Origin: Alkalicoccus daliensis
Lineage (GTDB): Bacteria; Bacillota; Bacilli; Bacillales; Salisediminibacteriaceae
Assembly: GCF_900103955.1 (NCBI RefSeq)
Contig: NZ_FNIL01000019.1
Location: 1 to 39,290, forward strand
DNA: 39,290 bases
Direction of reading: 5' to 3'
Shown: positions 15,474 through 24,000 of the stretch, piece after piece
How the letters are laid out: each line of letters starts with the position of its first letter
Numbering within the stretch: the stretch's first letter is position 1
The notes under the pieces: generated by a model
The model's database searches: none
What the model was told of the DNA's origin: nothing
Seen by the model: only the letters and a program-made list of their open reading frames with translations
Program-made: the position numbers and the translations under genes

Positions 15474-18131
15474 TTAAACTGATAAAGGTGTCTGTGCTTT
15501 TTTGATAGCTGCCTGCGCTGCCGCGAGCCGGGCTACCGGCACACGGAAAGGTGAACAGCTTACATAATCGAGGGATTCATTTTCACAAAACGCAATGGAA
15601 GAAGGTTCTCCTCCATGCTCCCCGCAAATACCAGCTTTCAAACCGGGCTTTGCTTCTCTGCCCAAACTAACTCCCATATGCACCAGCCTGCCGACACCTT
15701 CCTGATCAAGCTTTACGAAAGGATTTGCTTCCAAAATGTCATCATCGACATAGCGCTGCAGGAATTTTCCTTCCGCATCATCCCTGCTGTATCCAAATGT
15801 AGTCTGTGTTAAATCATTTGTTCCAAAAGAGAAGAAATCTGCTTCCGCTGCAATTTTATCAGCAGTCAGCGCGGCACGGGGCACTTCGATCATCGTCCCC
15901 ACCGTGTATTCAATATTTACCCCTGTTTCTTCAGCTGCTGCGGCAGCTGCATCCACCACCACCCGGCGCATTGCTTTCAGTTCATTCACATGGCCTACGA
16001 GCGGAATCATGATTTCCGGAGATACAGACTGCCCGCTTAATTTCAGGCTGGAAGCCGCGTAGAAAATAGCTTTTGCCTGCATTTCGTAAATTTCCGGATG
16101 CGTCATGCCAAGGCGGCAGCCGCGGTGGCCCAGCATTGGATTAAATTCATCCAGTTCACGCACTTTTCGCAGCAATTGCTGTTTTTCTTTTGTTTTTTCT
16201 CCGTATGGATCATGCATTTCTAATTTAGTGACTTCAATCAGCAGTTCTTCTTTATCCGGGAGAAATTCATGGAGCGGTGGATCCAGCAGGCGGATTGTTA
16301 CCGGCAGATCGCCCATTTCCTTGAATATTCCCGTAAAGTCTTCCTGCTGCATAGGAAGAAGTTTTCTTAATGCTTCTTTTCTCTCATTCATTGTCTCTGC
16401 AAGAATCATTTCTCTTACAATCGGCACTCTTGCTGCATCCATAAACATATGCTCTGTACGGCAGAGACCAATACCTTCCGCGCCGAACCCACGCGCTTTC
16501 CCCGCATCTTCAGGATTATCTGCGTTCGCACGGACCTTCATGCGGCGGTGCGCATCTGCCCAGGTAAGGAGCAGCTGAAACTCATTGGACAATTCAGGCT
16601 CTACCATCGGAACTTCTCCTGCAAGCACTTCTCCTGTTGTTCCATCGATAGTAATTGTATCCAGGTAGGAAAGCGTTGTTTCTCCCATGGTAATCGTTTT
16701 TTTCTGCATATCTATTTTCATGCCTTCACATCCGCAGATACAGGCTTTCCCCATTCCCCTCGCTACTACAGCGGCGTGACTCGTCATGCCGCCTCTGCTG
16801 GTAACCACAGCTTCTGCTGCAATAATCCCGTGTATATCATCCGGGGTAGTTTCAGGACGGATGAGGATAACTTTTTCTCCTTCTTTCACCAGCCTGTCTG
16901 CATCGTCTGCATCAAAGACAATTTTTCCTGTCGCAGCTCCTGGTGATGCAGGAAGTCCCTGTACGAGTACTTCTCTTTTAAATCCTTCATCGATACGCCG
17001 GTGCAGCAGCTGATGCAGCTGATCCGGATCAACACGGAGCAGTGCTTCTTCTTTTGTAAGGACATTTTCTTCGACCATATCTACTGCAATTTTAATGGAC
17101 GCCGGTGCTGTCCGTTTTCCGTTCCGCGTCTGTAATAAATACAGCTGGCCTCTTTCCACTGTGAACTCAATATCCTGCATATCCCCATAGTGCTCTTCCA
17201 GCCGCTTACAGGTTTCTGAAAACTGCGCGAATACTTCGGGCATCGCCTGCTGCATAGTAGAGATTGGCTGCGGAGTGCGGATACCAGCTACAACGTCTTC
17301 CCCCTGAGCATTAATTAAGTATTCTCCATATAATTTTGCCTCGCCGGTAGACGGATTTCTTGTAAAAGCTACTCCGGTGCCTGAATCTTCTCCCATATTC
17401 CCAAATACCATGCTCTGAATATTTACGGCTGTCCCCAGATCATGTGGAATGTGGTGAAGCCGGCGGTAAATATTCGCTCTCTCATTATTCCAGGAATCAA
17501 ATACTGCTTCTATGGATAAAAGGAGCTGCTCGTGCGGATCTGTCGGAAACTCTTTCCCGGCATGCTCTTCTACCAGCCCTTTAAAAATATCTATCATAAT
17601 CTTCCAGTCTTCTGTCTGCATTTCAGGATCTGTCTTATATCCTTTATCTTCCCGGTAGCGTTCCAGCTCCCTTTCAAAAAAGTAGCCGTCCACTCCGAGT
17701 ACTACATCCGCGAACATTTGAATAAAACGGCGGTAGGAGTCGTAGGCGAACCTTGGATTTCCGGTAAGATCTCCCATCCCGATTACTGTTTCATCATTCA
17801 TTCCCAGATTCAGTACGGTATCCATCATTCCCGGCATGGAAAATACTGCACCGGACCGGACGGATACAAACAGCGGATTCTGAACAGATCCGAGCTTTTT
17901 GCCGGTTTTCTGCTCCAGTTGCTGAAGAGATGTGAACAGTTCTTCTTTCACATGCAAGGAAAGCGTTCTGCCTTCTTCATAGTAATTTTTACAGGCGTCC
18001 GTCGAAACTGTAAATCCAGGCGGCACCGGCAGCCCAATCTTGGTCATCTCTGCAAGGTTCGCCCCTTTCCCTCCGACAATATGCCGCATTTCGCGGTTAC
18101 CTTCTTCAAACATGTAAATGAATTTGTTCAC
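15474..18131 (-). CDS. ppdK: Pyruvate, phosphate dikinase
   Basis: The 885-residue enzyme interconverts pyruvate + ATP + Pi and PEP + AMP + PPi. It has the N-terminal nucleotide-binding domain (GGKGANLAEMTKIGLPVPPG at about 21-40) and the swivelling phosphohistidine domain with GGMTSHAAVVARGMGKA. His452 is the phosphocarrier and Thr450 the regulatory phosphorylation site. The C-terminal PEP/pyruvate barrel contains GLCRTEHMF, GHRGCRLG, FSFGTNDLTQ and GICGEHGG. Length is standard. Its ATG overlaps the stop of the upstream regulator gene by four bases, so the two are translationally coupled. It probably serves gluconeogenic PEP supply. Confidence 0.97.
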   Translation of the reverse strand: MNKFIYMFEEGNREMRHIVGGKGANLAEMTKIGLPVPPGFTVSTDACKNYYEEGRTLSLHVKEELFTSLQQLEQKTGKKLGSVQNPLFVSVRSGAVFSMPGMMDTVLNLGMNDETVIGMGDLTGNPRFAYDSYRRFIQMFADVVLGVDGYFFERELERYREDKGYKTDPEMQTEDWKIMIDIFKGLVEEHAGKEFPTDPHEQLLLSIEAVFDSWNNERANIYRRLHHIPHDLGTAVNIQSMVFGNMGEDSGTGVAFTRNPSTGEAKLYGEYLINAQGEDVVAGIRTPQPISTMQQAMPEVFAQFSETCKRLEEHYGDMQDIEFTVERGQLYLLQTRNGKRTAPASIKIAVDMVEENVLTKEEALLRVDPDQLHQLLHRRIDEGFKREVLVQGLPASPGAATGKIVFDADDADRLVKEGEKVILIRPETTPDDIHGIIAAEAVVTSRGGMTSHAAVVARGMGKACICGCEGMKIDMQKKTITMGETTLSYLDTITIDGTTGEVLAGEVPMVEPELSNEFQLLLTWADAHRRMKVRANADNPEDAGKARGFGAEGIGLCRTEHMFMDAARVPIVREMILAETMNERKEALRKLLPMQQEDFTGIFKEMGDLPVTIRLLDPPLHEFLPDKEELLIEVTKLEMHDPYGEKTKEKQQLLRKVRELDEFNPMLGHRGCRLGMTHPEIYEMQAKAIFYAASSLKLSGQSVSPEIMIPLVGHVNELKAMRRVVVDAAAAAAEETGVNIEYTVGTMIEVPRAALTADKIAAEADFFSFGTNDLTQTTFGYSRDDAEGKFLQRYVDDDILEANPFVKLDQEGVGRLVHMGVSLGREAKPGLKAGICGEHGGEPSSIAFCENESLDYVSCSPFRVPVARLAAAQAAIKKAQTPLSV

Positions 18132-18952
18132 TTTACTGCACTCCTCTCTACTTTTAAAACATCCAGAATATAGCTTGCAGTTTCTTCCACTGCTTTATTG
18201 GAGACATCAATGACCGGACAGCCGATTCTTTTCATAATTTTTTCCGCATATTCCATTTCTTCTAAAATCCGCTGCATACTTGCGTACTCTGCTTTTTCGT
18301 TCAAGCCCATTGACTTGAGCCGCACTCTGCGGATATCGTTTAATTTTTCAGGAGAAATTATTAGCCCGATACACCGGTCCCTGCGGATTTGATACAGCTC
18401 TTCCGGTATAGGAACTTCCGGCACCAGCGGGACATTTGCGACTTTCAGCTGTTTATGCGCAAGATACATGGATAAAGGGGTTTTCGAAGTTCGGGAAACA
18501 CCTACCAGTACAAGGTCTGCTTTTTTTAATCCTGAAGGATCCTGTGCATCATCATACTTCACCGCAAATTCGACTGCTTCAATTCTGCGGAAATATTCTT
18601 CATCAAGCTTTCTCATCATACCCGGCTCATTTTTAGGTGCTGCACCAAAGGTTTCCGAAATAGTTTCCACCAGCGGGTGCAGGAGATCTACCGTTTTAAT
18701 GCCGGAAGCTTGCGCGAGGGCTTTAATTTCCTGGTTCATTTCCTCAAGTGCAAAGGTGTAAGCTACCACAGAGGTTGTTGTTGCAGCTGTTTCCATAATG
18801 CGCCTCAGCTTATCAACTGTATTAATATGAGAAAATTTCACCGTATCCACCTGTGCCAGATTAAATTGCGTTAAAGCCGCGTGTACCATTCGATCCGCTG
18901 TTTCTCCAATAGAATCAGATACAATGTATATTTTTTGCTGGTGATGGTTCAT
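18128..18952 (-). CDS. yqfL: Bifunctional PPDK regulatory protein (Ser/Thr kinase and Pi-dependent phosphorylase)
   Basis: The 274-residue protein of the DUF299 family switches PPDK off by ADP-dependent phosphorylation of its active-site threonine and back on by phosphorolysis. It starts IYIVSDSIGETADRMVHAAL and has a P-loop GVSRTSKT at 151-158 and a C-terminal IGCPVIDVSNKAVEETA. GGGAGGG precedes ATG 18952, and the frame overlaps ppdK by ATGA. The tight pairing with ppdK makes PPDK rather than PEP synthase its target. An extended -10 promoter lies about 40 bp upstream. Confidence 0.95.
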   Translation of the reverse strand: MNHHQQKIYIVSDSIGETADRMVHAALTQFNLAQVDTVKFSHINTVDKLRRIMETAATTTSVVAYTFALEEMNQEIKALAQASGIKTVDLLHPLVETISETFGAAPKNEPGMMRKLDEEYFRRIEAVEFAVKYDDAQDPSGLKKADLVLVGVSRTSKTPLSMYLAHKQLKVANVPLVPEVPIPEELYQIRRDRCIGLIISPEKLNDIRRVRLKSMGLNEKAEYASMQRILEEMEYAEKIMKRIGCPVIDVSNKAVEETASYILDVLKVERSAVK

Positions 18953-18991
18953 TTAAGCCCTCCCTTTTAATGTGACATACTAATAAAAATA

Positions 18992-19000
18992 AGTATATCA
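18992..19000 (-). promoter_or_regulatory. Extended -10 promoter for yqfL-ppdK
   Basis: On the minus strand TGATATACT is a TGnTATA(A/C)T extended -10 element about 40 bp upstream of the yqfL start, in very AT-rich sequence. No convincing -35 hexamer is seen at 17 nt. Confidence 0.5.
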
Positions 19001-19287
19001 TATTGGAAATAAATTTAAACATATTAAATTGAATTTTTTTTATAATTTTTAGAAGAGTTTTGTAGTTCAGTGCCATTTGAAAAATTGAGTGCTGACATAA
19101 TATTTACTCTTGACCTGGATCTCCGCTGACTATCCTTTTTTTATAAGATCTTCCATACGTCTTCTTTTCTCCGGCCTTGTTTATACCCTCTACAAGCTTG
19201 CGTTTTTTAATGTAATGCATTTAAAAATATCTTATTCTCAAATAAACTGTGAAATGCAGCAGGAAGCTGCTGTGTTTCTAAAAAATA

Positions 19288-19337
19288 GGCTACCTTGAAA
19301 ATAAAAGTTCCGCTAATAAGAAGTAATACTGCTGCTT
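19288..19337 (+). repeat. Dispersed repeat of about 48 nt, copy 2
   Basis: Begins GGCTACCTTGAAAATAAAAG and continues to CTGCTGCTT. It matches the minus strand of 15044-15092. Its end overlaps the first arm of the structured element at 19324. Confidence 0.7.
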
Positions 19338-19549
19338 CACTTTCGGAGAGGCTTACCCAAGGGCTTGTTCTCGACTAATTTCTCTCTCAGGGCACGGCTT
19401 CCATCGATCCACAGACAGCAGGGCAGAGACCGCCATGCTGTCTTGAAGAACCAGGATCGATTCCGCTCGTGCTTCGTGACCTTCCAGAAGGACACTTGGA
19501 TTCTCCAACGGCGCTCGTGCGTCCTCTCCTTCGTTACACAGCAGTATTA
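19324..19549. repeat. Structured intergenic element A
   Basis: It is bounded by a perfect 11-bp inverted repeat TAATACTGCTG / CAGCAGTATTA (19324-19334, 19539-19549). Nested inside is GGAGAGG / CCTCTCC (19345-19351, 19523-19529). A central long hairpin has two perfect 8-bp stems: ATCGATCC / GGATCGAT (19403-19410, 19454-19461) and AGACAGCA / TGCTGTCT (19413-19420, 19436-19443). A small hairpin CCTTCCAGAAGG lies near 19480-19491. GCTCGTGC occurs twice (about 19465 and 19513). The nested pairing looks like a folded RNA or a non-autonomous palindromic element. No ORF is credible inside. Confidence 0.6.
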
Positions 19550-19588
19550 ATTTTCATACTTCATGGTGCAAAAATTTTGCATGAGTGT

Positions 19589-19927
19589 CTCTGTTAAAGG
19601 TTAGTGTTGATAAAAGAAAGGTACGCCTAAGGCTCTTTTTTCTTCGCTTGCCGCGGAGAAAACCTTCAGCTATCCCTTCGAAATAAGCAGGGTTCCGCGC
19701 AGCCAATCCAAGCAAGACTAAACCGTCTTTCTTGGATTCAAGAGCCCGGCTGGCTTCCCACCTGCTTTACGAGTTCGTCTGCAGTGCGAGACGAACCTTC
19801 GATCTTCACGCTTTCTTTTTCCGCAGGCGTCTAAACCGCCTTGCCTTCTACATTCTTAAAAAAAGAAAGAGTAATTTATAAAAAGCTGTCTTCCTTCTTT
19901 TATTATCAACACTGAACATTAACAGAG
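19589..19927. repeat. Structured intergenic element B with terminal inverted repeats
   Basis: The ends are imperfect inverted repeats of about 33 nt (left CTCTGTTAAAGGTTAGTGTT..., right end ...AACACTGAACATTAACAGAG). Inside, ACGCCT (19623) pairs with AGGCGT (19825), and TTTTCTTCGC pairs with GCGGAGAAAA (about 19638-19661). AGCAGG pairs with CCTGCT (19686 / 19761). AATCCAAG-AAGAC pairs with GTCTT-CTTGGATT (19705-19738), and GTTCGTCT pairs with AGACGAAC (about 19773-19796). This is a five-way arrangement of compensating stems with no coding frame. No clear target-site duplication flanks it. It resembles the large GC-rich structured intergenic repeats common in haloalkaliphilic bacilli, but I cannot name a family. 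Confidence 0.6.
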
Positions 19928-19935
19928 CTAAAAAT

Positions 19936-19980
19936 AAATAACTGTCTTCAGCTTGTTGACTGAAGACAGTTATTTAAAAA
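19936..19980 (-). terminator. Terminator after the SinI-like gene
   Basis: A perfect 16-bp stem AAATAACTGTCTTCAG and its complement (19936-19951, 19960-19975) with an 8-nt loop. A/T runs on both sides allow bidirectional use. It ends the minus-strand transcript just after the SinI-like stop codon. Confidence 0.9.
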
Positions 19981-19983
19981 GCT

Positions 19984-20133
19984 TTATATGCATTTTTTCT
20001 TACCCTCCATCATTACACTTTCATTTGTTTGCTTCATCTGCAGAAATGATTTTACGTCCTCAGGGGAAAGCCCGATTTCTCTGGCTTCCTTCATCAATGA
20101 AGCCCAACCTTCTGCTTTAATTAAGTTCGCCAT
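19984..20133 (-). CDS. SinI-type antirepressor, small protein
   Basis: A 49-residue minus-strand gene that is easy to miss. Residues 8-32 (WASLMKEAREIGLSPEDVKS...) line up with the SinR-binding helices of B. subtilis SinI (WVELMVEAKEANISPEEIRK), keeping Trp, LM, EA, SPE and the final Leu. SinI proteins pair with the C-terminal helices of SinR and release matrix and biofilm genes from repression. A partner SinR is not in the window. The ATG at 20133 has GGGG eight bases upstream, set in an unusual leader: a c-di-GMP-I aptamer ends 40 bases before the start. A strong terminator follows. Family call is confident; the biological target is inferred. Confidence 0.82.
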   Translation of the reverse strand: MANLIKAEGWASLMKEAREIGLSPEDVKSFLQMKQTNESVMMEGKKKCI

Positions 20134-20141
20134 ATCCTATA

Positions 20142-20175
20142 CCCCACCCTATGTTAAGTATTTTTTCTACATAGG
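20142..20175 (-). promoter_or_regulatory. Expression-platform hairpin of the riboswitch
   Basis: On the minus strand CCTATGT (plus 20169-20175) pairs perfectly with ACATAGG (plus 20148-20154). Its 5' arm shares three bases with the 3' strand of aptamer helix P1 (plus 20173-20177). Its 3' arm runs into the ribosome site GGGTGGGG (plus 20142-20149). Formation of P1 and of this hairpin should therefore compete. There is no U-tract, so control would be at translation. The direction, probably ligand = ON, is inferred. Confidence 0.5.
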
Positions 20176-20259
20176 TAGCCCGGCTGTCTTAGAGTGATCC
20201 CCATCCCCTTAGATCCGTAGCTTTGCGTCACTGTTTTTCAACAGCTTTGCCTTTTACCT
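20173..20259 (-). promoter_or_regulatory. c-di-GMP-I (GEMM) riboswitch aptamer
   Basis: The minus strand reads AGGTAAAAGGCAAAGC, a TGTT-GAAA-AACA hairpin with a GNRA tetraloop, GTGACGCAAAGCTACGG, a CTAAGG...CTCTAAGA tetraloop-receptor region, then ACAGCCGGGCTACCT. These are the conserved blocks of the GEMM class I aptamer, in order and spacing. P1 is AGGTA/TACCT. By alignment to Vc2, the G before CAAA (G20), the A in GCAAAGC (A47) and the C in AGCCGGG (C92) are all present. G at position 20 favours c-di-GMP over 3',3'-cGAMP. It sits 40 nt upstream of the SinI-like start. No terminator is seen between it and the response regulator gene upstream. Confidence 0.9.
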
Positions 20260-20389
20260 GCAGACTTATATGTTTGCACTTCCTCCTTTCCTATTCATTG
20301 CCCTTCCCAAAACCCGCTGCGTCTGATTGATTAATACCTACTATACTTAGGAAAAGTTAAAATAAGGTTAAAAAATAAAAATATTCAAA

Positions 20390-21079
20390 TTATTTTCCGG
20401 AAAATTTATAACCGAATCCTCTCACTGTTTTTATATAACGAGGTTCTTTCGGTTTGTCTTCAATTTTTTTACGCAGATTACGAATGTGTACGGAAACAGT
20501 TTTTAAATCTCCATACATATCGAGCCCCCAAATTTGATTGTATATCTGTTCCGCACTGAACACCTGCTCCTTATGTTTCATTAAAAACAAAAGCAACTGA
20601 TATTCCTTTGCATAAAGCTTAACTTCCTGCTCATTTTTATATACCTGGTACTTTTCTGTGTCTACAAGAAGATCGTTTACCCGCAGAATTTTTTCATTCC
20701 GGGAAAATCCAAACCTGCTGCGGCGTAGATTTGCATTTATTCTCGCTTCAAGTTCCGCCAGGTCGTAGGGCTTAGTTAAATAATCATCTCCTCCTGCATT
20801 CAGTCCTTCAATTTTATCTTCAGATGTACGCTTGCAGCTTGTGAAAATTATCGGTTTTTCTGTTATTTCTCTCATTTTTTTACAGACCTCATATCCTTTC
20901 ATGCCTGGAAGAAGAATATCAAGCAGCACCAGCTCCGGTTCTTCTTTTGTCACAAATTCCACTGCTTCCGCCCCATTTTCCACTGCATGTACAGCAAATC
21001 CCTTTTTTTCAAGGTACAGAGAGGTTATTAATCGTATGTCATCATCATCTTCGACTATTAATATTTTTGCTTTATCCAT
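20390..21079 (-). CDS. OmpR/PhoB-family response regulator
   Basis: The 229-residue protein has a receiver domain (1-118) and a winged-helix DNA-binding domain (about 132-228). The receiver has acidic residues ED in ILIVEDDDD, phosphoacceptor Asp54 in LVLLDILLPG, Thr80 and Lys103 in LTKPYD. The effector domain has QLLLFLMKHKEQVFSAEQIY and YIKTVRGFGYKF. Its start overlaps the kinase stop by eight bases, so the pair is translationally coupled and should form one two-component system. The riboswitch and SinI-like gene lie directly downstream on the same strand. The regulon is unknown. Confidence 0.94.
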   Translation of the reverse strand: MDKAKILIVEDDDDIRLITSLYLEKKGFAVHAVENGAEAVEFVTKEEPELVLLDILLPGMKGYEVCKKMREITEKPIIFTSCKRTSEDKIEGLNAGGDDYLTKPYDLAELEARINANLRRSRFGFSRNEKILRVNDLLVDTEKYQVYKNEQEVKLYAKEYQLLLFLMKHKEQVFSAEQIYNQIWGLDMYGDLKTVSVHIRNLRKKIEDKPKEPRYIKTVRGFGYKFSGK

Positions 21080-24000
21080 AATACTCCATCCCCTTTTCCT
21101 CAGATTTTTTTACAGCTGGAAGCGTGAAAGAAAGCACAGTGCCGTTTCCTGGTATACTTTCTGCCCATATCGTCCCCTGATGGTGCTCAACTATTTCTTT
21201 CGTAATCGCAAGGCCCAGACCTGTTCCCTGTATTGCTTTTTTCTGTTTGTAATCAGTCACTTTATAGAACCTTTTGAAAATAGACTGGAGTTCTTCCGCT
21301 TTAATCCCTTCTCCATTATCATAAATACTGATTCTTAATTTCGTATCACCTTCAGCATCTGCAGGCAAGAGCGCTGCTTCGATTTGAATAAAAGGATCTT
21401 CTTTCACGAATTTACGCGCATTCCCGATTAAATTACTAAACACCTGAAGCAGTCTTTCTTTATCGATGCATACAAAGTAATCATCTTCATTCGTTATTCC
21501 TTTTAAAACAGGCGGCGGAAAATGAATGCCCGCCTCTTTCAGTTCCCAGGAAAAATAATGATACATTTCTTCAAGAAAAGCATGGATTTCAATTTCCTGC
21601 AGCATCATATTCATGCTGCCGGACTCCAGCTTCACCAGATCAAACAAATCAAAAATAAGTCTGTCGAGCAGATGAATTTTCTGCTGTACAATTTTTAAAT
21701 ACTTTTCATCGTTGGCATCAATGAAACCTTCCTTTACCGTCTGAATATAATTCTGCAGGAAAGTAACAGGAGTGCCAAGCTCGTGTGAAATATTGGAAAG
21801 CATTTCAATACGGGAAGCTTCCATTTCCGTCAGCTGCTCATTTTTATATTCGAGTTCGCTGTTTTTTGTTTCCAGCTCGCTCGTTCTGATTTCTACTTTC
21901 CTTTCGAGAATTTCATTTAAGCCCTCAAGTTCTATTCTCCTTTCTTCCAATTCGAAGACGGCCCGGGAAAGTTTAATATGTGTTTCCACCCGTATAAGCA
22001 GCTCTCTTCTGTCCACAGGCTTGACTAAATAGTCATTCGCGCCTGTCTCATAAGCTGCCAGCCTGTCTTCAATTAGTCCTCGGGCTGTCAGCATAAGTAT
22101 AGGAAGCTCTGTATAAGAATATGTTTTCCGCAGTTCTCTGCAGGCGTTATATCCGGAAATCTTAGGCATCATCACATCCATAATGATCAGGTCATAGTTT
22201 CCACTGCTTACTTTCTCCAGCACTTCGCTTCCATTTGATACTGCCGTCACTTCGTATCCTGCAAGACGCAGATAATTAGTAAGCACGCGCACATTCACTT
22301 CTTCATCATCCGCAATTAAAATTCTTCCCTGAAGCATCTCCCTGCTTACGGGAGCCTCCGGTACAGGAGCTGCATTCATATGTTCCTTTTCCAGCTGCAT
22401 GTTTTTTTGATGTGCCTCTTCAGCAACCGGGAAAGAAAAAGAAAAGGTGGATCCTTCTCCCAGTTGAGATTGCAGCGTAATTTCTCCTCCCTGCAGTTCA
22501 ATCAGGCGTTTTGATAAATGCAGCCCTATTCCCATTCCCTCTTTATACGAATGATCAGCGTTTGTTCCCCGCTGAAACGGATCGAAAATAAGCTGCAGTT
22601 CGTTTTCTGAAATGCCTATTCCTGTATCTTTCATAAATAACGTTACTTTTTCGGCGTCGGCTTTTCCTTCAATAATTATGCTGCCTTCTTTTGTGTACCT
22701 GACAGCATTAATCAATAAATTGTAAAGAATCTGCTGTATCCGGTGTTCGTCTGCATAAATTAAAGGCAGCTTTTTCACTTTATTAATAATTTCAAGAGTT
22801 GGCTTGTTGTTCATCACACGGATCATCTGCACTACCACATTCAGCGTTTCAACAATATCCACTTTACTGATGCGAAGATGGAAATCTTTATTTTCCAGTC
22901 GTGAAAAATCTGTAATATCTCCGATTAAAAGTGCCAGACGTTCTCCGCTTTTTACAATAAGATCTAAATTATACCTGGTCAATTTCGTTTGTTTTCCTGC
23001 AGCTCCTTCTTTTAAGGATTCTGCAATGCCGATCATTCCATTCAGCGGAGTCCGTAATTCGTGTGAAGTCATTGCAAGAAATTCATTTTTTAGTTCATCA
23101 GTGCGCTGGAGTGTTTCCAGCATTTCCTGCCGTGCTCTATCTTTTTCCTGGCGGATAATATTGATCTTGTTTGTTAAAGCAAAAGAAAACAGAATCAGTT
23201 CTACAGAGGTAAATATCTGCCAGGCGTATTTCGTAAAGAAAGAATATGGAACCACTCCCAGGTCGGTGGAAATAGAAATAATCACCCCAACGACGAAAAA
23301 CTGCCAGGCAAATATAAAGTAAATGGCAGGATGATAACCTTGACGGAATCGAATGACAGCTGTGGTCAACACTACAAACACGGTAAGTATACTTGCGACA
23401 ATGGATATTTCCAGCGCAATACTGTAGGAAAAAATCCATATAAGCAAAATAATTATATTTGCTGCGATAGCAATCTGAAAATAGCGGAGTGCTTTGGGAA
23501 TTAACTTTCGAAGCTCGAGAAAGTTACGGGCAAAAAGAAGCGCCATTATATTGGAAAGCGTCAGGAAAAAAATAATTGCCCGGTTATTCCACCAGACTGC
23601 CTCCGGCCAGATAAACTGATAGGCAAGTCCGGTAAAAGACAGAAACGTAAAAAGATTCACGACTATGAACATTACATAGTATAAATAGCTTGAATTTTTA
23701 AGGCTTAAATAGATAAAGAAATTGTATACAGCCATTACGCCAGCAAGTCCTGCAAGCAAGCCTAGAATCAAATAATCGGACTGTGTATTCTCGCTGTATA
23801 CAGTCTGATTACTGAAGGTAATAGGCAGCTGCATCGCTCCTTCTGTCTCGTGTCTCATATAATAAGTATAAATGCCTTCTCTTTCTGAAAAGTCATATCT
23901 AAAAACGAAAACTCTGTTATTCAGTTCCCGTTGATTGTAGGGGAATAAGTCTCCTGCTTCTCTCGTTTCCACATCATTATCCGGACCAACCTCATAAATC

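Larger units (their letters stand above)
18953..19983. other. Gene-free kilobase with structured repeat elements
   Basis: No coding region is supported. From left to right it holds the yqfL promoter and a small AGCAG/CTGCT hairpin near 19259. Then come dispersed repeat copy 2 (19288-19337), a 226-bp palindrome-bounded element (19324-19549), a 339-bp element with long terminal inverted repeats (19589-19927), and the terminator of the SinI-like gene (19936-19980). The GC content of the two elements is clearly above that of the AT-rich edges. Confidence 0.75.

Noticed and set aside
19324-19927. tmRNA, RNase P RNA, 6S RNA or a group II intron end as identity of elements A and B
   Set aside because: None of the conserved core sequences of these RNAs was found, and the terminal inverted repeats point to a repeat element instead.
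20263-20290. AAAGGAGG followed by GTG upstream of the riboswitch, a possible tiny ORF
   Set aside because: Only two bases separate the SD from GTG and the frame ends inside the aptamer after about a dozen codons.
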